A DNA stretch of 64,000 nucleotides. Source: Alphaproteobacteria bacterium. GTDB taxonomy: Bacteria; Pseudomonadota; Alphaproteobacteria; Caulobacterales; Hyphomonadaceae. The notes under the pieces were generated by a model. The model was not told the origin of the DNA, did not search any database, and saw only the letters and a program-made list of their open reading frames with translations. Where the stretch lies: assembly GCA_018827375.1 (NCBI GenBank), contig JAHJYW010000032.1, positions 204,401-268,400 on the forward strand, read 5' to 3'. Numbering within the stretch: position 1 is the first letter of the stretch; each line of letters begins with the position of its first letter. The position numbers and the translations under genes are program-made. This document shows positions 1 to 11,127 of the stretch, piece by piece.

Positions 1-560
1 GTCACTTGCGCCGCCGCTGCATCGCCCTGAACGAGCGCGGGCCACACGATGACGCGTACCGGGAAACGGTCGCGGATGCGATGCAGGATATCGCGGATAA
101 CGGCGCCGGTCGGGCTGGTGATCACGCCAATGGTCTGCGGCAGGTAGGGAAGGCGTTTCTTGTGAGCCGCGTCGAACAGGCCCTCGGCGGCGAGCTTCTT
201 CTTGCGCTCTTCCAGCAGCGCCATAAGTGCGCCCGCGCCCGCCGGCCGCATGGAACTGGCCAGCAACTGGTAGTTCGAGCGCCCCTCGTAGATCGACAGG
301 CGCCCGGTTGCGATCACTTCAAGGCCTTCCGCCGGCCGGAAGGGCAGCTTATCGACCTGTCCCTTCCACATGATCGTGTTGAGAACGGCCTTGTCGTCCT
401 TGATGTCGGCATACATGTGGCCAGACCGAGCAATGGTGACCCGTCCCAGCTCCCCACGCACCACGACATGGTCGAAATTGGACTCGATTGTCCGCTTCAG
501 GCTCGCGGCGAGCTCGGAAACGGAAACGGCGTGGTCATTGGAGACTGGCGAGTCGGACAT
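1..560 (-). CDS. xseA: Exodeoxyribonuclease VII large subunit (3' part beyond window start)
   Basis: Manual reverse-strand translation from ATG at 558-560: [42 protein letters not shown]...[36 protein letters not shown], typical XseA. Not in the ORF track because it is open at the edge. Confidence 0.95.
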   Translation of the reverse strand, partial: MSDSPVSNDHAVSVSELAASLKRTIESNFDHVVVRGELGRVTIARSGHMYADIKDDKAVLNTIMWKGQVDKLPFRPAEGLEVIATGRLSIYEGRSNYQLLASSMRPAGAGALMALLEERKKKLAAEGLFDAAHKKRLPYLPQTIGVITSPTGAVIRDILHRIRDRFPVRVIVWPALVQGDAAAAQV

Positions 561-607
561 CCAGCCTTTATAGCGGCTGGGAAGCAGCAGGCGAGGGGCC
601 AAATCCC

Positions 608-1897
608 ATGAACATTCTCCTCATCGGTTCCGGCGGGCGCGAACATGCGTTGGCCTGGAAGATCGACCAGTCGCCCTTGGTGGACGTTGTGCACTCGACG
701 CCCGGCAATCCCGGTATGGACGTGATCGGCCCCTGCTTTGATATTGCCGCCGACGATATCGACAATCTCGTGAAGCTTACCCTGCAGGTCGAGCCCGACC
801 TAGTCGTCATCGGCCCGGAAGCGCCGCTGGCCCTCGGCCTAGCCGATGTGCTGCGCGCACGCGGCTTTGACGTGTTCGGCCCCAGCAAGAAGGCCGCACA
901 ACTTGAGGCATCGAAGGCTTTCTCCAAGGGCCGGATGAAGGCCTATGGCGTGCCCACGGCGGCCTATGGCGAGTTCACCTCGCCAGAACTGGCCAAAGCC
1001 TTCCTGCGAACGATGGAAGCGCCTTACGTGCTGAAGGCCGATGGCCTCGCAGCGGGCAAGGGCGTTGTTATCGCAGAGACGCTCGAAGAGGCTGATACAG
1101 AAGTTGAGGAGATGTTGTCCGGCAAACATGGTGACGCCTCGGCCACGCTCGTCATCGAGGAATTCATGCATGGCGAAGAAGCCAGCATCTTCGTCATCAC
1201 GGATGGCGAAGGCGCGGTCTACCTGCCTGCCGCGCAGGACCACAAGCGCGTCGGCGACGGCGATACCGGCCCGAATACCGGTGGCATGGGCGCCTATGCG
1301 CCTGCGCCTGTCGTCACGCCCGCCATCATGGACCGAATCAAGGCCGAGATTGTCCAGCCCATGTTGAAGGGCATGGCGGCTGACGGCATGCCCTATCAGG
1401 GCGTGCTCTATGTCGGCGTCATGGTCACAGAAGAAGGCCCCAAGGTCGTCGAGTTCAACGCCCGCTTCGGGGATCCGGAATGCCAGGCCCTGATGAAAGG
1501 CCTCGCAGGCGACATCGTCCCGGCCATCCTTGCTTCGGCGACGAACGGCCTTGTCGGCAATGAAGAAGCCTTCGAATCCCTGCTCGAACTGGAGCGTTTC
1601 GAGCCGACCGCAACCGTGGTTCTCGCCAACAGGGGCTATCCTGGCAGCTATTCAAGAGGGTCAGTCATCAACGGCCTCACTGACGCGAACAACCTGCCCG
1701 GCGTCACCGTCTTCCAGGCTGGCACAGACCGCGATTCCGAGAATGCCATCGTCGCCGTTGGCGGCCGCGTGCTGAACGTCACCGCGTCTGGCGATACGTT
1801 GAAGGAAGCCATCGACCGCGCCTATACTGGCGTCGACCGCATCGACTGGCCCGAAGGCTTTTGCCGCCGCGACATCGGCTGGCGCGCGCTCAAATAG
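608..1897 (+). CDS. purD: Phosphoribosylamine--glycine ligase
   Basis: [19 protein letters not shown]...[14 protein letters not shown]...[13 protein letters not shown]; internal ATG of ORF 488..1897. Confidence 0.97.
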   Translation: MNILLIGSGGREHALAWKIDQSPLVDVVHSTPGNPGMDVIGPCFDIAADDIDNLVKLTLQVEPDLVVIGPEAPLALGLADVLRARGFDVFGPSKKAAQLEASKAFSKGRMKAYGVPTAAYGEFTSPELAKAFLRTMEAPYVLKADGLAAGKGVVIAETLEEADTEVEEMLSGKHGDASATLVIEEFMHGEEASIFVITDGEGAVYLPAAQDHKRVGDGDTGPNTGGMGAYAPAPVVTPAIMDRIKAEIVQPMLKGMAADGMPYQGVLYVGVMVTEEGPKVVEFNARFGDPECQALMKGLAGDIVPAILASATNGLVGNEEAFESLLELERFEPTATVVLANRGYPGSYSRGSVINGLTDANNLPGVTVFQAGTDRDSENAIVAVGGRVLNVTASGDTLKEAIDRAYTGVDRIDWPEGFCRRDIGWRALK

Positions 1898-1899
1898 GC

Positions 1900-2487
1900 C
1901 TACTTGCCGACGAAGATCAGCGAGCCTTCAGGCACATCGGCGAGGAATGTCTTCAGGTCCGCCTTGGAGAACGCGATACAGCCGTTCGAGCGGCCGAGTT
2001 TTCCGTGCTGGGCGAGGAATTCCGGTTCGGCATAGCCAGCGGCGTGGATGACGATCGCGCGGTCGCGTGATGCGCTGTTCGTCGCATCGAGGCCATCAAG
2101 GCGCAGGCTTTGGCCATGCTGCCCGATATATTCCTCGGCGGTGACAAATGCGCCCTCAGGGCTGGCATTGGACCCGGATTCATTGGAGAAACTGTCGAGA
2201 AAGCCGTCATGGTCGGTGTCGGAACCCTTGCCATGCGTGGCCCGTAAAGCGGCCACGTCGCCGGTCTGCAGGTTCACGATATAGAGTCGTGGCTCACGTG
2301 AATGGAGCGAATAGTCGACAACCACGAGGCGGCCGGTCTCGCGGGTGTCCGCCTTGTGCGATTCCTGCGCGGCGAGCGCCTCTCCCAGCAATTCGGGCCG
2401 GATCTGGCCCTGCGGATCAAGCGTCACAGCCTGCGCGCCGAGCGCGGTGAGGGCGAAGAAGGCGAGGGCGCTGAGCGAACGTATCAT
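1900..2487 (-). CDS. Murein L,D-transpeptidase catalytic domain family protein, secreted
   Basis: Signal peptide MIRSLSALAFFALTALGAQA; SNGC active-site-like motif in HGKLGRSNGCIAFSKADL. Confidence 0.8.
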   Translation of the reverse strand: MIRSLSALAFFALTALGAQAVTLDPQGQIRPELLGEALAAQESHKADTRETGRLVVVDYSLHSREPRLYIVNLQTGDVAALRATHGKGSDTDHDGFLDSFSNESGSNASPEGAFVTAEEYIGQHGQSLRLDGLDATNSASRDRAIVIHAAGYAEPEFLAQHGKLGRSNGCIAFSKADLKTFLADVPEGSLIFVGK

Positions 2488-2593
2488 GGCGTTCACTTTC
2501 CCCGGCAAATACGGCGACCTTACGGCAGGTCTTGGCACCGCGTATGGGCTGGTTATGGTGTCCCAGAGGAAACTTCAGAAACGAGAGTATACT

Positions 2594-3682
2594 ATGGCAG
2601 AGACAGAAACGGCACAGGACCTGTATTCAGGGACCAAACCGGTCGTGGAATCCCACAAGTTCGATGAGTCGAAACTCGCAGCCTGGATGGAAGCCAATGT
2701 CGAGGGCTATGAAGGCCCGCTCGTCGTGCGCCAGTTCAAGGGCGGCCAGTCGAACCCGACTTATCAGCTGATCACGCCGAAGAAAAAATATGTGATGCGT
2801 CGCAAGCCGCCGGGCAACCTTCTGCCCAGCGCGCACGCTGTTGACCGCGAATTCCGCGTGATCAACGCGCTGTATCCTCTCGGCTACCCCGTCGCGCGGC
2901 CCTATGGCGTGTGCATGGATGAAGACGTTGTCGGTACGATTTTCTACGTCATGGACAATGTCGAAGGCCGCATTCTCTGGGACGGCACGCTGCCTGAATA
3001 CGAGCCGGCGATGCGCCGCAAGATCTATGAAGCCAAGATCAAGACCTTTGCTGATCTCCACAATGTCGACTGGAAAAAGGCTGGCCTCGAAGGCTTTGGC
3101 AAGGAGGGCGATTATGTCGCCCGCCAGATCCACCGCTGGACGAAGCAGTACAAGGCTTCTGAAACGATGCACATTCCGGAGATGGAGCAGCTGATCGAAT
3201 GGCTGCCGAAGAACATCCCGGCCGGTGACAAGACAACCATCGTGCATGGCGACTACCGCCTCGACAATATGGTCCTGCACCCGACCGAGCCGAAAGTCAT
3301 TGCGGTGCTTGACTGGGAACTTTCGACCCTCGGCGATCCGCTTGCCGATTTCTCCTATCACCTCATGAACTGGGTCATGCCTGCCGGCGATACCAGCCGT
3401 GGCGCCATCTCGGCCATCCCGGACCTCAAGGCCTGGGGCATTCCGACCATGGAAGAATATGTGGCCATGTATTGCGAGCACACAGGCCGCGATGGCCTGC
3501 CGGAGCTGGACTATTACTTCGCGTATAACGCGTTCCGTCTTGCCGGGATCCTTCAGGGCATCATCGGCCGCGTACGCGATGGCACGGCCAACAGCGCCAA
3601 TGCGGAATCGAACGCCGCACGCGTCGTGCCGCTCGCGCAATTCGCCGCGAGCTATGCCCGCAAGGCCGGCATGGAGGGCTAA
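2594..3682 (+). CDS. Phosphotransferase family protein (APH/ACAD10-like)
   Basis: MAETETAQDLYSG...; kinase motifs VHGDYRLDNMVLHP and VLDWELSTLGDPLADFSYH. Confidence 0.9.
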   Translation: MAETETAQDLYSGTKPVVESHKFDESKLAAWMEANVEGYEGPLVVRQFKGGQSNPTYQLITPKKKYVMRRKPPGNLLPSAHAVDREFRVINALYPLGYPVARPYGVCMDEDVVGTIFYVMDNVEGRILWDGTLPEYEPAMRRKIYEAKIKTFADLHNVDWKKAGLEGFGKEGDYVARQIHRWTKQYKASETMHIPEMEQLIEWLPKNIPAGDKTTIVHGDYRLDNMVLHPTEPKVIAVLDWELSTLGDPLADFSYHLMNWVMPAGDTSRGAISAIPDLKAWGIPTMEEYVAMYCEHTGRDGLPELDYYFAYNAFRLAGILQGIIGRVRDGTANSANAESNAARVVPLAQFAASYARKAGMEG

Positions 3683-3718
3683 GGCCCTCCCTCCGAACTT
3701 TTGGAAAGGGCATAGGCC

Positions 3719-4918
3719 ATGGGACTTGGGCGGCGTCTCGTCATCGGCTTGGCAGCACTGGGCGTCGCCGGTCTTGCTGGCTGGTTCTTCATCGGGCCTG
3801 ACTGGCGCGCGCTGATTGCGCACCAGCCCTATGGCCGGGATGTCCTCTTCTGGAACCTTGACCAGCGCGATGCGGGCTTCCGCATGCTCGACAAGATCCC
3901 GTTTGTCATCGAGTCACACGACATTGAGGCCGGCGACACGGTACATCCCTTGCCCGATGGCGAGCCGCTTGCGCTCGACTTGGACATGGACGCCTACCTT
4001 GCGTCCAACCGCACGGCAGGTCTCGTCGTGCTGCAGGACGGCAAGGTGCGCCTTGAGCGTTACGCGCTGGGTTTCCGTGACGATGGCCGCTGGACCAGCT
4101 TTTCCGTTGCCAAGTCACTCACGTCGACGCTCGTCGGCGCGGCCATTCGGGACGGTGCCATCAAGAGCCTCAATGATCCGGTCTCTGACTATATCAACGA
4201 GCTGAGCGGTTCGGCTTATGCCGACGTCACCGTCGAGCAATTGCTGACGATGACATCCGGCATCGCCTGGAACGAGGATTATGACGATCCGAATTCCGAT
4301 GTCGCCCAGTTCGACAAGCAGCCTGTCGAGGCCGGCAAGAGCGCCACAGCGACCTATATGGCGACCCTGCCACGTGCCCATCCGCCCGGTGAAGTCTGGA
4401 ACTATTCCACCGGCGAGACCAACCTTATCGGCATCCTCGTCATCCGCGCCACCGGCAAGTCGCTGGCCGACTACCTGTCGGAAAAGGTCTGGCGGCCCTA
4501 TGGCATGCAGCAGGATGCGTCGTGGCTGCTCGGCAATGATGGCTACGAGATCAGCGGCTGTTGCATTCAAGCCGCCGTGCGCGACTTTGCCCGTTTCGGC
4601 CAGTTTATCCTCGAAGGCGGCACTGTCTCAGGCGGGCCTGTCCTGCCCGATGGCTGGCTCGACAGCGCGACACAGCAGCAAGTGTCCTATGGCGCTCCCG
4701 GCGAAGGCTACGGCTATCAATGGTGGACATGGGACGATGGCTCGTTCCAGGCGGACGGCATCTTTGGCCAGGGCATCTTCATTGATCCGGCCCGTCGCCT
4801 CGTGATCGCATCCAATAGCAGCTGGACATCCGCGCTTGGCGACAAGGATGGCGAGTTCGAGGCCCGGAAGGCCTTCTACAAGACCGTCCAGAAAGCCGTC
4901 GACGCCGAAACGGAATAA
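3719..4918 (+). CDS. Serine hydrolase (class C beta-lactamase-like)
   Basis: SxxK motif SVAKS, YSTGETN, GYGYQWW motifs. Confidence 0.9.
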   Translation: MGLGRRLVIGLAALGVAGLAGWFFIGPDWRALIAHQPYGRDVLFWNLDQRDAGFRMLDKIPFVIESHDIEAGDTVHPLPDGEPLALDLDMDAYLASNRTAGLVVLQDGKVRLERYALGFRDDGRWTSFSVAKSLTSTLVGAAIRDGAIKSLNDPVSDYINELSGSAYADVTVEQLLTMTSGIAWNEDYDDPNSDVAQFDKQPVEAGKSATATYMATLPRAHPPGEVWNYSTGETNLIGILVIRATGKSLADYLSEKVWRPYGMQQDASWLLGNDGYEISGCCIQAAVRDFARFGQFILEGGTVSGGPVLPDGWLDSATQQQVSYGAPGEGYGYQWWTWDDGSFQADGIFGQGIFIDPARRLVIASNSSWTSALGDKDGEFEARKAFYKTVQKAVDAETE

Positions 4919-4992
4919 CCGGGCCGCCCCCTGCAACGGGGTGACGCCTCTACATCAAGGTGGCACAGTTCACCGGAAACAAGGGAGATGAC

Positions 4993-5904
4993 ATGACCGA
5001 CATCCTCAAAGGCCCGCTCCGTGCGCCAGCACAGATGCTGCAGGAGCAATCCTATGGCGGCCACAAGTCGCTGCACGACGATGCCGAAGCTGAGCGTCTC
5101 GGCATCAAGGCCGGCCCCATTGAAGGCCCCACGCACTTCCAGCAATTCGTGCCCATGCTCTACGACATCTGGGGCAAGGCCTGGTTCGAGCGCGGCTGCC
5201 TGTCGGTCCACTTCCTCAACATGGTGTTCGAGGGCGAGAAGGTCCGCGCCTTCGTCGAACGCCCGACTGACGGCGTGACGCGCGCCAGGTGCTGGGCCGA
5301 GAAGGAAGACGGCACGCCTGTTCTCGAGGCCAGCGCCACGCTTGGCCCGGACCATGGCACTACACTGCTTGAAGAGCGTATGGCCAAGCTGCGCCCCGCC
5401 GATGATCTCGTCATCCTCGAAGACATGAAGGTCGGCCTGAAGACCACCAATGACGAGCCTGTCCGCATGGGCCCTGACCAGCATATGGGCAATCTCTACC
5501 CCTTCAGCCTCGCGCAGAAACTGGCCGTCATCACCGAGCCCAGCAACTGGTACAGCGACGCCGACGCCTCGCCCTGGGGCCGCCCGGTCATCCCGCTTGA
5601 GATGGTCAGTGTACTCGCAAATTATACCGGGGGGATGGCCAACTGGCCCGTAAAGCATCCATCCATCGGTCTCTTCGCAGACCTCGAAATGCGCATGATA
5701 GATGGTCCGCTCTTTGTCGACGAGGATTACATCCTGCGCCGCGAAGTGGTGGCGCTGGGCGCCAGCCGCCGCGCCGAGAATTACTGGATCCGCACGCGCA
5801 TCTTCGATTCAACCGGCACGAAACAGGTCGCTGAAACCCTGCTCAACCACGGCGTCCTGAAGGCGAGCTATCCGCATTATCCCGCCGATAAGCTGCCAGC
5901 ATGA
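4993..5904 (+). CDS. Conserved hypothetical protein, possibly hot-dog/MaoC-like
   Basis: ORF with upstream AAGGGAG; sequence pattern (IKAGPIEGPTHFQQF, HFLNMVFEGEKVRAFVE) suggests a hot-dog-type protein; family uncertain. Confidence 0.6.
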   Translation: MTDILKGPLRAPAQMLQEQSYGGHKSLHDDAEAERLGIKAGPIEGPTHFQQFVPMLYDIWGKAWFERGCLSVHFLNMVFEGEKVRAFVERPTDGVTRARCWAEKEDGTPVLEASATLGPDHGTTLLEERMAKLRPADDLVILEDMKVGLKTTNDEPVRMGPDQHMGNLYPFSLAQKLAVITEPSNWYSDADASPWGRPVIPLEMVSVLANYTGGMANWPVKHPSIGLFADLEMRMIDGPLFVDEDYILRREVVALGASRRAENYWIRTRIFDSTGTKQVAETLLNHGVLKASYPHYPADKLPA

Positions 5905-5932
5905 GCGACCCAAAAGCCAAGGAATATCGCCT

Positions 5933-6970
5933 ATGAAAGGCCTTCTGTATCGCGGCGCCCGTGACATCGAATATGCCGATGCCCCACCGCCCCAGCCTGA
6001 GGACGTCCGCAGCGCGATCGTGAAGATCACGGCCTGCGGAATCTGTGGGTCTGACCTGCACATCTACCAGGGCCACGGCTTTTCCGAGACGAACGATTAT
6101 TGCGTCGGCCATGAAGCGGTTGGCGAAGTTGTCGAAACCGGTAGTGCCGTCACCCGGTTCAAGGCGGGCGACAAGGTGATGATCTCGGCCGCTGTCGGCT
6201 GTGGATCATGCCCATCCTGCATGGCCGGCAACATGACCCGTTGCGAGAACAACAACACGCGATGCTACGGCCTCGGCCACAAGCTGCAGGGCGTGCAGGC
6301 AGAATACACGATGGTGCCCGTCGCCGATTTTGGTCTCGCGAAGATCCCGGATGGCATCAGCGAAGACCAGGCGGTCCTCCTGACAGACAACCTGCCAACC
6401 GCCTGGTTTGGCTTGAAGAATGCCGACATCAAGCCCGGCAGCACGGTCGCCATCGTCGGCTGCGGACCCATCGGCCTGATGGCTGTCGAGGGCGCTTTCC
6501 TGATGGGCGCCGCACGCGTCTTCGCTGTCGACCTCGTGCCGGAGCGACGCCAGCAGGCCGAAGCCCTTGGCGCCGTCGCCTTCGACGCCTCCGATGCCCG
6601 TGACCAGATCACCGCGCTGACATCAGGCCGCATGTGCGACAGTGTCGTGGAATGCGTCGGCGCCGACGCCGCGATCCATCTCGCGATGAAACTCGCACGC
6701 AATGCCGGCACTGTGTCCTGCATCGGCGTGAACCAGTCGATGGACTTCAAGTTCCCGATGGCGCTGGCCTTCATCAAGGGCCTCACCTTCCGGACAGGTA
6801 CGTGTTCAGTGCCGATGCACTGGCCGGAACTCGTGCCGCTTGTTCAGGCCGGAAAGCTCCGCCCGGAACTGACCATCACTCACCACATGCCCCTATCCGA
6901 AGGGGCAGAGGCTTATCGTATGTTCGACGCGCGCGAAAACGGCGCGATGAAAATGATTCTGACACCTTGA
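5933..6970 (+). CDS. Zinc-dependent medium-chain alcohol dehydrogenase
   Basis: ACGICGSDLHIYQG, GHEAVGEVVETG, CGSCPSCMAGNMTRC structural-zinc motif, GCGPIGLMAV. Confidence 0.93.
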   Translation: MKGLLYRGARDIEYADAPPPQPEDVRSAIVKITACGICGSDLHIYQGHGFSETNDYCVGHEAVGEVVETGSAVTRFKAGDKVMISAAVGCGSCPSCMAGNMTRCENNNTRCYGLGHKLQGVQAEYTMVPVADFGLAKIPDGISEDQAVLLTDNLPTAWFGLKNADIKPGSTVAIVGCGPIGLMAVEGAFLMGAARVFAVDLVPERRQQAEALGAVAFDASDARDQITALTSGRMCDSVVECVGADAAIHLAMKLARNAGTVSCIGVNQSMDFKFPMALAFIKGLTFRTGTCSVPMHWPELVPLVQAGKLRPELTITHHMPLSEGAEAYRMFDARENGAMKMILTP

Positions 6971-6983
6971 GGGGCTGACTGAT

Positions 6984-8276
6984 ATGAAACACATGAAACT
7001 GAAAGCACTGGCGCTATCCGCCACATTCCTCGGCGCAGCTGGCGCTGCCGCCGCACAGGACGCCATCATTCATGCGGGCCACCTGCTGGCCGTGCCGGGC
7101 GAAGGCTATCTCACCGAGCAGACGATCCTCATCAAGGATGGCCGGATCGCGTCAGTCAAACCGGGCTACAAACTGGAAGTGCGCGGCATCCCGGTGATCG
7201 ACCTGAAAAACGCCTACGTCGTCCCCGGCCTGATCGACAGCCACGTTCACATCACGAGCGAAAACGGCCCGGGCGAGCGCCTGAAAGCTTTCACCGATTC
7301 ATCCGTCGACACCGCCTTCGATGGCGCGGCCTTCGCGATGAAGACACTCGAGGCGGGCTTCACCACAGTTCAGGATGTCGGCGGCGAGAATGATGCCGTC
7401 TTTGGCCTGCGCGACGCAATTGCGCGCGGCGCCGTACAGGGCCCGCGCATGCGGGCAGCGGGTCAGGCCATTTCCATCACGGGCGGCCATGGTGATATCA
7501 ACGGCTATTCGTCCCCGGTCCTGAAGCTCTTCACCGGCACCAATATCTGCAACGGCGCAGACGACTGCCGCCGCGCCGTGCGCCAGCAGGTCAAGGAAGG
7601 CGCCGACGTCATCAAGATCACGGCCACCGGCGGCGTCCTGTCGAACACGGCAGCCGGGCTCGAACAGCAGTTCACCAATGACGAACTGGTCGCCATCGTC
7701 GAAGCTGCTCACTCCATGGGACGTCAGGTCACCGCGCATGCGCATGGCAAGGCCGGTGTTGACGCAGCCCTCCGGGCCGGCATCGATTCCATCGAACACG
7801 GCACCTATCTCGATGACGAATCCATCGCCTTGTTCAAGGAACACAATGCCACGCTCGTTCCGACTGTGATTGCGGGCGTAACGGTCACCGGCTGGACCAA
7901 CGAGCCATGGCTGCCGGAAGCGTCGCGCAACAAGGCCGCCATTGTCGGCCCGCTGATGCTCGACATGCTGCGCCGCGCCCATGCGGGCGGCGTGAACGTC
8001 GCATTCGGCACGGATACAGGCGTGTCGCAGCATGGTCTGAACGCCAAGGAGTTCGCCCTTATGGTCCAGGCTGGTTTCACAACTGAGGAAGCCATTCGCT
8101 CAGCCACCGTGTCCGCTGCAAAGCATCTCGAAATGGACGCTGACATCGGCACGATTGAACCGGGCAAGTATGCAGATATCGTCGCCGTCACTGCGGACCC
8201 CCTGAAAAAGATCACCGAGCTGGAATCGGTCGACTTCGTCATGCAGGGCGGCAAGGTCTACAAGGCGCTGGAATAG
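6984..8276 (+). CDS. Amidohydrolase family protein (Xaa-Pro dipeptidase-like), secreted
   Basis: Signal peptide; [33 protein letters not shown] motifs. Confidence 0.92.
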   Translation: MKHMKLKALALSATFLGAAGAAAAQDAIIHAGHLLAVPGEGYLTEQTILIKDGRIASVKPGYKLEVRGIPVIDLKNAYVVPGLIDSHVHITSENGPGERLKAFTDSSVDTAFDGAAFAMKTLEAGFTTVQDVGGENDAVFGLRDAIARGAVQGPRMRAAGQAISITGGHGDINGYSSPVLKLFTGTNICNGADDCRRAVRQQVKEGADVIKITATGGVLSNTAAGLEQQFTNDELVAIVEAAHSMGRQVTAHAHGKAGVDAALRAGIDSIEHGTYLDDESIALFKEHNATLVPTVIAGVTVTGWTNEPWLPEASRNKAAIVGPLMLDMLRRAHAGGVNVAFGTDTGVSQHGLNAKEFALMVQAGFTTEEAIRSATVSAAKHLEMDADIGTIEPGKYADIVAVTADPLKKITELESVDFVMQGGKVYKALE

Positions 8277-8424
8277 CTGTATCTGCCGCACTTTGGCCCG
8301 GAACCTGCAAGACCTTCGCCTAACCCGCGAAGCATTTTGACATTGCGGGACAAAGGTCGGAATGTTGGGCATGCAAAAATTTTACGCCAGAATCCCTCAC
8401 GCCTCCGGCAGGAAAGGGCACGTC

Positions 8425-9300
8425 ATGGTTAAGATGGATCCATTCCTGCGACCGGCAGTGGCCTCCGTCGCCCTGCTCGGCCTTGTCGCCTGTGGCGGCG
8501 ATAAGCCGGCTGATACAGCCCAGGTCCCGGTTGCTGAAGACAGTCTGGAATGCGTCACGCTGCCTGAAGGCATGTATGCTTTCGAGAATGGCAAGTTCAC
8601 AGCTACCGTTTTGCCTCAGCAGCAGGCTCAGGCTGGCGAACAGTTGACGCGCGCCTCGAATGGTTGGGTTGGCGACATCGAGAATGCCTTCACAGGTGCC
8701 GGCTATACATGGATGGGCTTCGTTGCCCGGGAGAATATCGGCGTCGTGACAGGTGTCGCACCGGATGCAGACACCAAGCGGCGCGCCCTTGAAGCCGCCA
8801 CAACAGCCATCATGGCCGATCCGACTGGCGGCACAGAGATCAGCCTCATCGTTGACGGTATCAGCGTGGCTGAAGGTGAGCGCGGCCCGGGCGATAGCCT
8901 GTCGGCCCTCGCGCGCGGCGGCATTTCGCAGGATGCCTGCCAGCAGGCCCTCAATCAGACCATGGAAGGCCAGAAGGTCCAGTTCCCCACGAACCGGGGC
9001 GATATCTCGCCCGTCAGCATGGGCCTGCTCGATGCCGTGGCCGGCATCTCGATGCTCTGTGATGATTTCACGGTTGAGGTCGGCTCGCACACGGACTCCC
9101 GTGGGTCTGACGAATACAACCTCGTCCTCTCGCAGAAGCGCGCGGATGCGGTGAAACAGTACCTCGAGGAAAAAGGCGTCGCGACAGACCAGCTCACAGC
9201 CGTTGGCTATGGCGAAGGCATGCCGCTCGACACGGCAGACAATGCCGAGGCCTGGGGCCGCAATTCGCGCACCGAGTTCAAGATTTCTCGCCGTCCCTGA
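8425..9300 (+). CDS. OmpA family lipoprotein
   Basis: Lipobox LLGLVACGG; C-terminal OmpA domain FTVEVGSHTDSRGSDEYNLVLSQKRADAVKQYL...NSRTEFKI. Confidence 0.9.
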   Translation: MVKMDPFLRPAVASVALLGLVACGGDKPADTAQVPVAEDSLECVTLPEGMYAFENGKFTATVLPQQQAQAGEQLTRASNGWVGDIENAFTGAGYTWMGFVARENIGVVTGVAPDADTKRRALEAATTAIMADPTGGTEISLIVDGISVAEGERGPGDSLSALARGGISQDACQQALNQTMEGQKVQFPTNRGDISPVSMGLLDAVAGISMLCDDFTVEVGSHTDSRGSDEYNLVLSQKRADAVKQYLEEKGVATDQLTAVGYGEGMPLDTADNAEAWGRNSRTEFKISRRP

Positions 9301-9306
9301 GCCGTC

Positions 9307-10374
9307 TCAGAAGCTAAGAATAAGGCCCGTCGTCGGGCTAACCTTGGCGTTCACTGTATCGCGCCAGGCGGCATCAATCGCTTCCATTCCTGAATTGCTC
9401 TGCGGTGTCACGAAGGCTGACGACGCGCGGTAAAACGACATCAGCGCCGATCCCAGCTTCTGGTTCAGCACATCCGGTCCCAGAACCTTGGCGCGCTCGG
9501 CCGCATAGGTCGGCACGAAGAAGAATTCCGGCTGCGGGTCAGGCAGCTGGATCGGGGCGCGATTGCCCTCCCAGTCTGTCACGCCGATCACAAGGCTGCG
9601 CACCAACCGGTCGCGCAACGCATTGTGCACATCGGCGGTCAGGGCCGGGCGACCAAGGAAATCAACATAGGCGGTCAGCCCGCGCGCATGCATCGTATCG
9701 ACCTGGTCATAGGTCTGCGTGCGCGCATAAAGCCCCGTGCTTTCCACAAAATCCACATTGCCCGGCGATGTCAGCGCCACGGCATCGACGCCTCCGCGCA
9801 GCTTCAGGCAATGCGCGAGCGCCAGTGCCGTCTTTGATGATGCGCTTGAGATCACCACTGTTTCCGGGATCGCGTCGCCCGTTTCCATGAGGCAGTCGTC
9901 AATCATCCAGCCGGTTGTGAAAAGCGGCCGGAACAACATTTGCTGCGCCTCGAACGCGGCATCATAGGTCGGGTCTGCGGCTGTCAGGATGTAGGTGTTA
10001 TAGATCGGCGCGAGATCCGTGCGGTGGCTTGCGCCATCCATGAAACTTTCCTTGCCGACCCGCGCTGGTTGCACGTCAAACGTGTCCGAGATCGGCAGAT
10101 AGCCATAGACGCGGGCGCCCGGCTCAACGCCAGCAGCCTTGGACTCGATCACGGTCGCAAAGCCCCACACCGGCACGCGGCCATATGCCGGATCGGACGC
10201 GGGGAAGAAGTTCCAGTACTGCATGGCCTCGCCAAAGCTGGCATAGGTCACATTGTTGGCCGTCAGCGCAAAGGCCTCGACGCGCAGCCGCGCCATGCCG
10301 TCAGCCAATTCCTCCACCTGAGCATCTGCCCAGTGGCAATCGCGAAGGTCATCGCGTTTGATCAGGTAGTCCAT
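9307..10374 (-). CDS. DUF2855 family protein
   Basis: MDYLIKRDDLRDCHW...ANNVTYASFGEAMQYWNFFPA... matches the DUF2855 pattern (MDR-like). Confidence 0.8.
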   Translation of the reverse strand: MDYLIKRDDLRDCHWADAQVEELADGMARLRVEAFALTANNVTYASFGEAMQYWNFFPASDPAYGRVPVWGFATVIESKAAGVEPGARVYGYLPISDTFDVQPARVGKESFMDGASHRTDLAPIYNTYILTAADPTYDAAFEAQQMLFRPLFTTGWMIDDCLMETGDAIPETVVISSASSKTALALAHCLKLRGGVDAVALTSPGNVDFVESTGLYARTQTYDQVDTMHARGLTAYVDFLGRPALTADVHNALRDRLVRSLVIGVTDWEGNRAPIQLPDPQPEFFFVPTYAAERAKVLGPDVLNQKLGSALMSFYRASSAFVTPQSNSGMEAIDAAWRDTVNAKVSPTTGLILSF

Positions 10375-10386
10375 ATTTGCGTCCCC

Positions 10387-11127
10387 TTAGTCCTTGCGCA
10401 TGAAGGCGCCGATTCGCGCCTGCATGTCAGGCCCGACGCCCTCATTCTTGAGAACTTCCCACTGTAGCCCGGAATCCATGTCGCGGGAATCCGTGGCTTC
10501 AAGCAGCCGCTTGTTGGCAGCGTGGGAGAAGGGCGAATTGGCGAGAATCTGCTTCGCCATGGCCTCAATCGAGGCATCAAACTGGTCATTCGGCACGACC
10601 TGTTCGGCAAGGCCGATGCGCAGCGCCTCGGCGGCACCGATCATTTCGGCGGTGAACATAAGCCTCTTGGCCGTGGCAATGCCCACACGCCGGGGCAGGC
10701 GCTGGCTCATGCCCCAGATCGGCGTCAGTGCCCACTTGGCATGGGTGTCGCCAAACTTGGCGCTCTCGGCGGCGATAATGAAGTCTGCTGCGAGGGCCAC
10801 TTCCAGCGCGCCGGTGTAGCAATGCCCGTGCACCGCCGCGATCACTGGCTTTGGCAGCGTCTCCAGCATGCGCAGCGTTTCGGAATGCCAGCCTGGGGAG
10901 GGCACTTTCTCGCCTTCGGCAATGTCGCCGAGATCATGCCCGGCAGAGAAGCACCGCCCCGCGCCGCGCAGCACGACGCAGCCAATCGAGTCGTCCTTCT
11001 TCAGGTCGATGACATGCTCGCGCAGTTCGCGGAACACACCCACGGTCAGCGAGTTCAGTTTGTCCGGCCGGTTCAGCGTCAGAATGGCCAGCCCGTCGCG
11101 GTCTTCCCGCAGGACAAGCGCGCTCAT
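10387..11127 (-). CDS. Enoyl-CoA hydratase/isomerase family protein
   Basis: LTLNRPDKLNSLTVGV..., VLRGAGRCFSAGHDL, crotonase fold motifs. Confidence 0.9.
   Translation of the reverse strand: MSALVLREDRDGLAILTLNRPDKLNSLTVGVFRELREHVIDLKKDDSIGCVVLRGAGRCFSAGHDLGDIAEGEKVPSPGWHSETLRMLETLPKPVIAAVHGHCYTGALEVALAADFIIAAESAKFGDTHAKWALTPIWGMSQRLPRRVGIATAKRLMFTAEMIGAAEALRIGLAEQVVPNDQFDASIEAMAKQILANSPFSHAANKRLLEATDSRDMDSGLQWEVLKNEGVGPDMQARIGAFMRKD

Noticed and set aside
2627-3823. 398-aa minus-strand ORF opposite the phosphotransferase gene
   Set aside because: Antisense shadow ORF; no family motifs; the plus frame has clear APH motifs.
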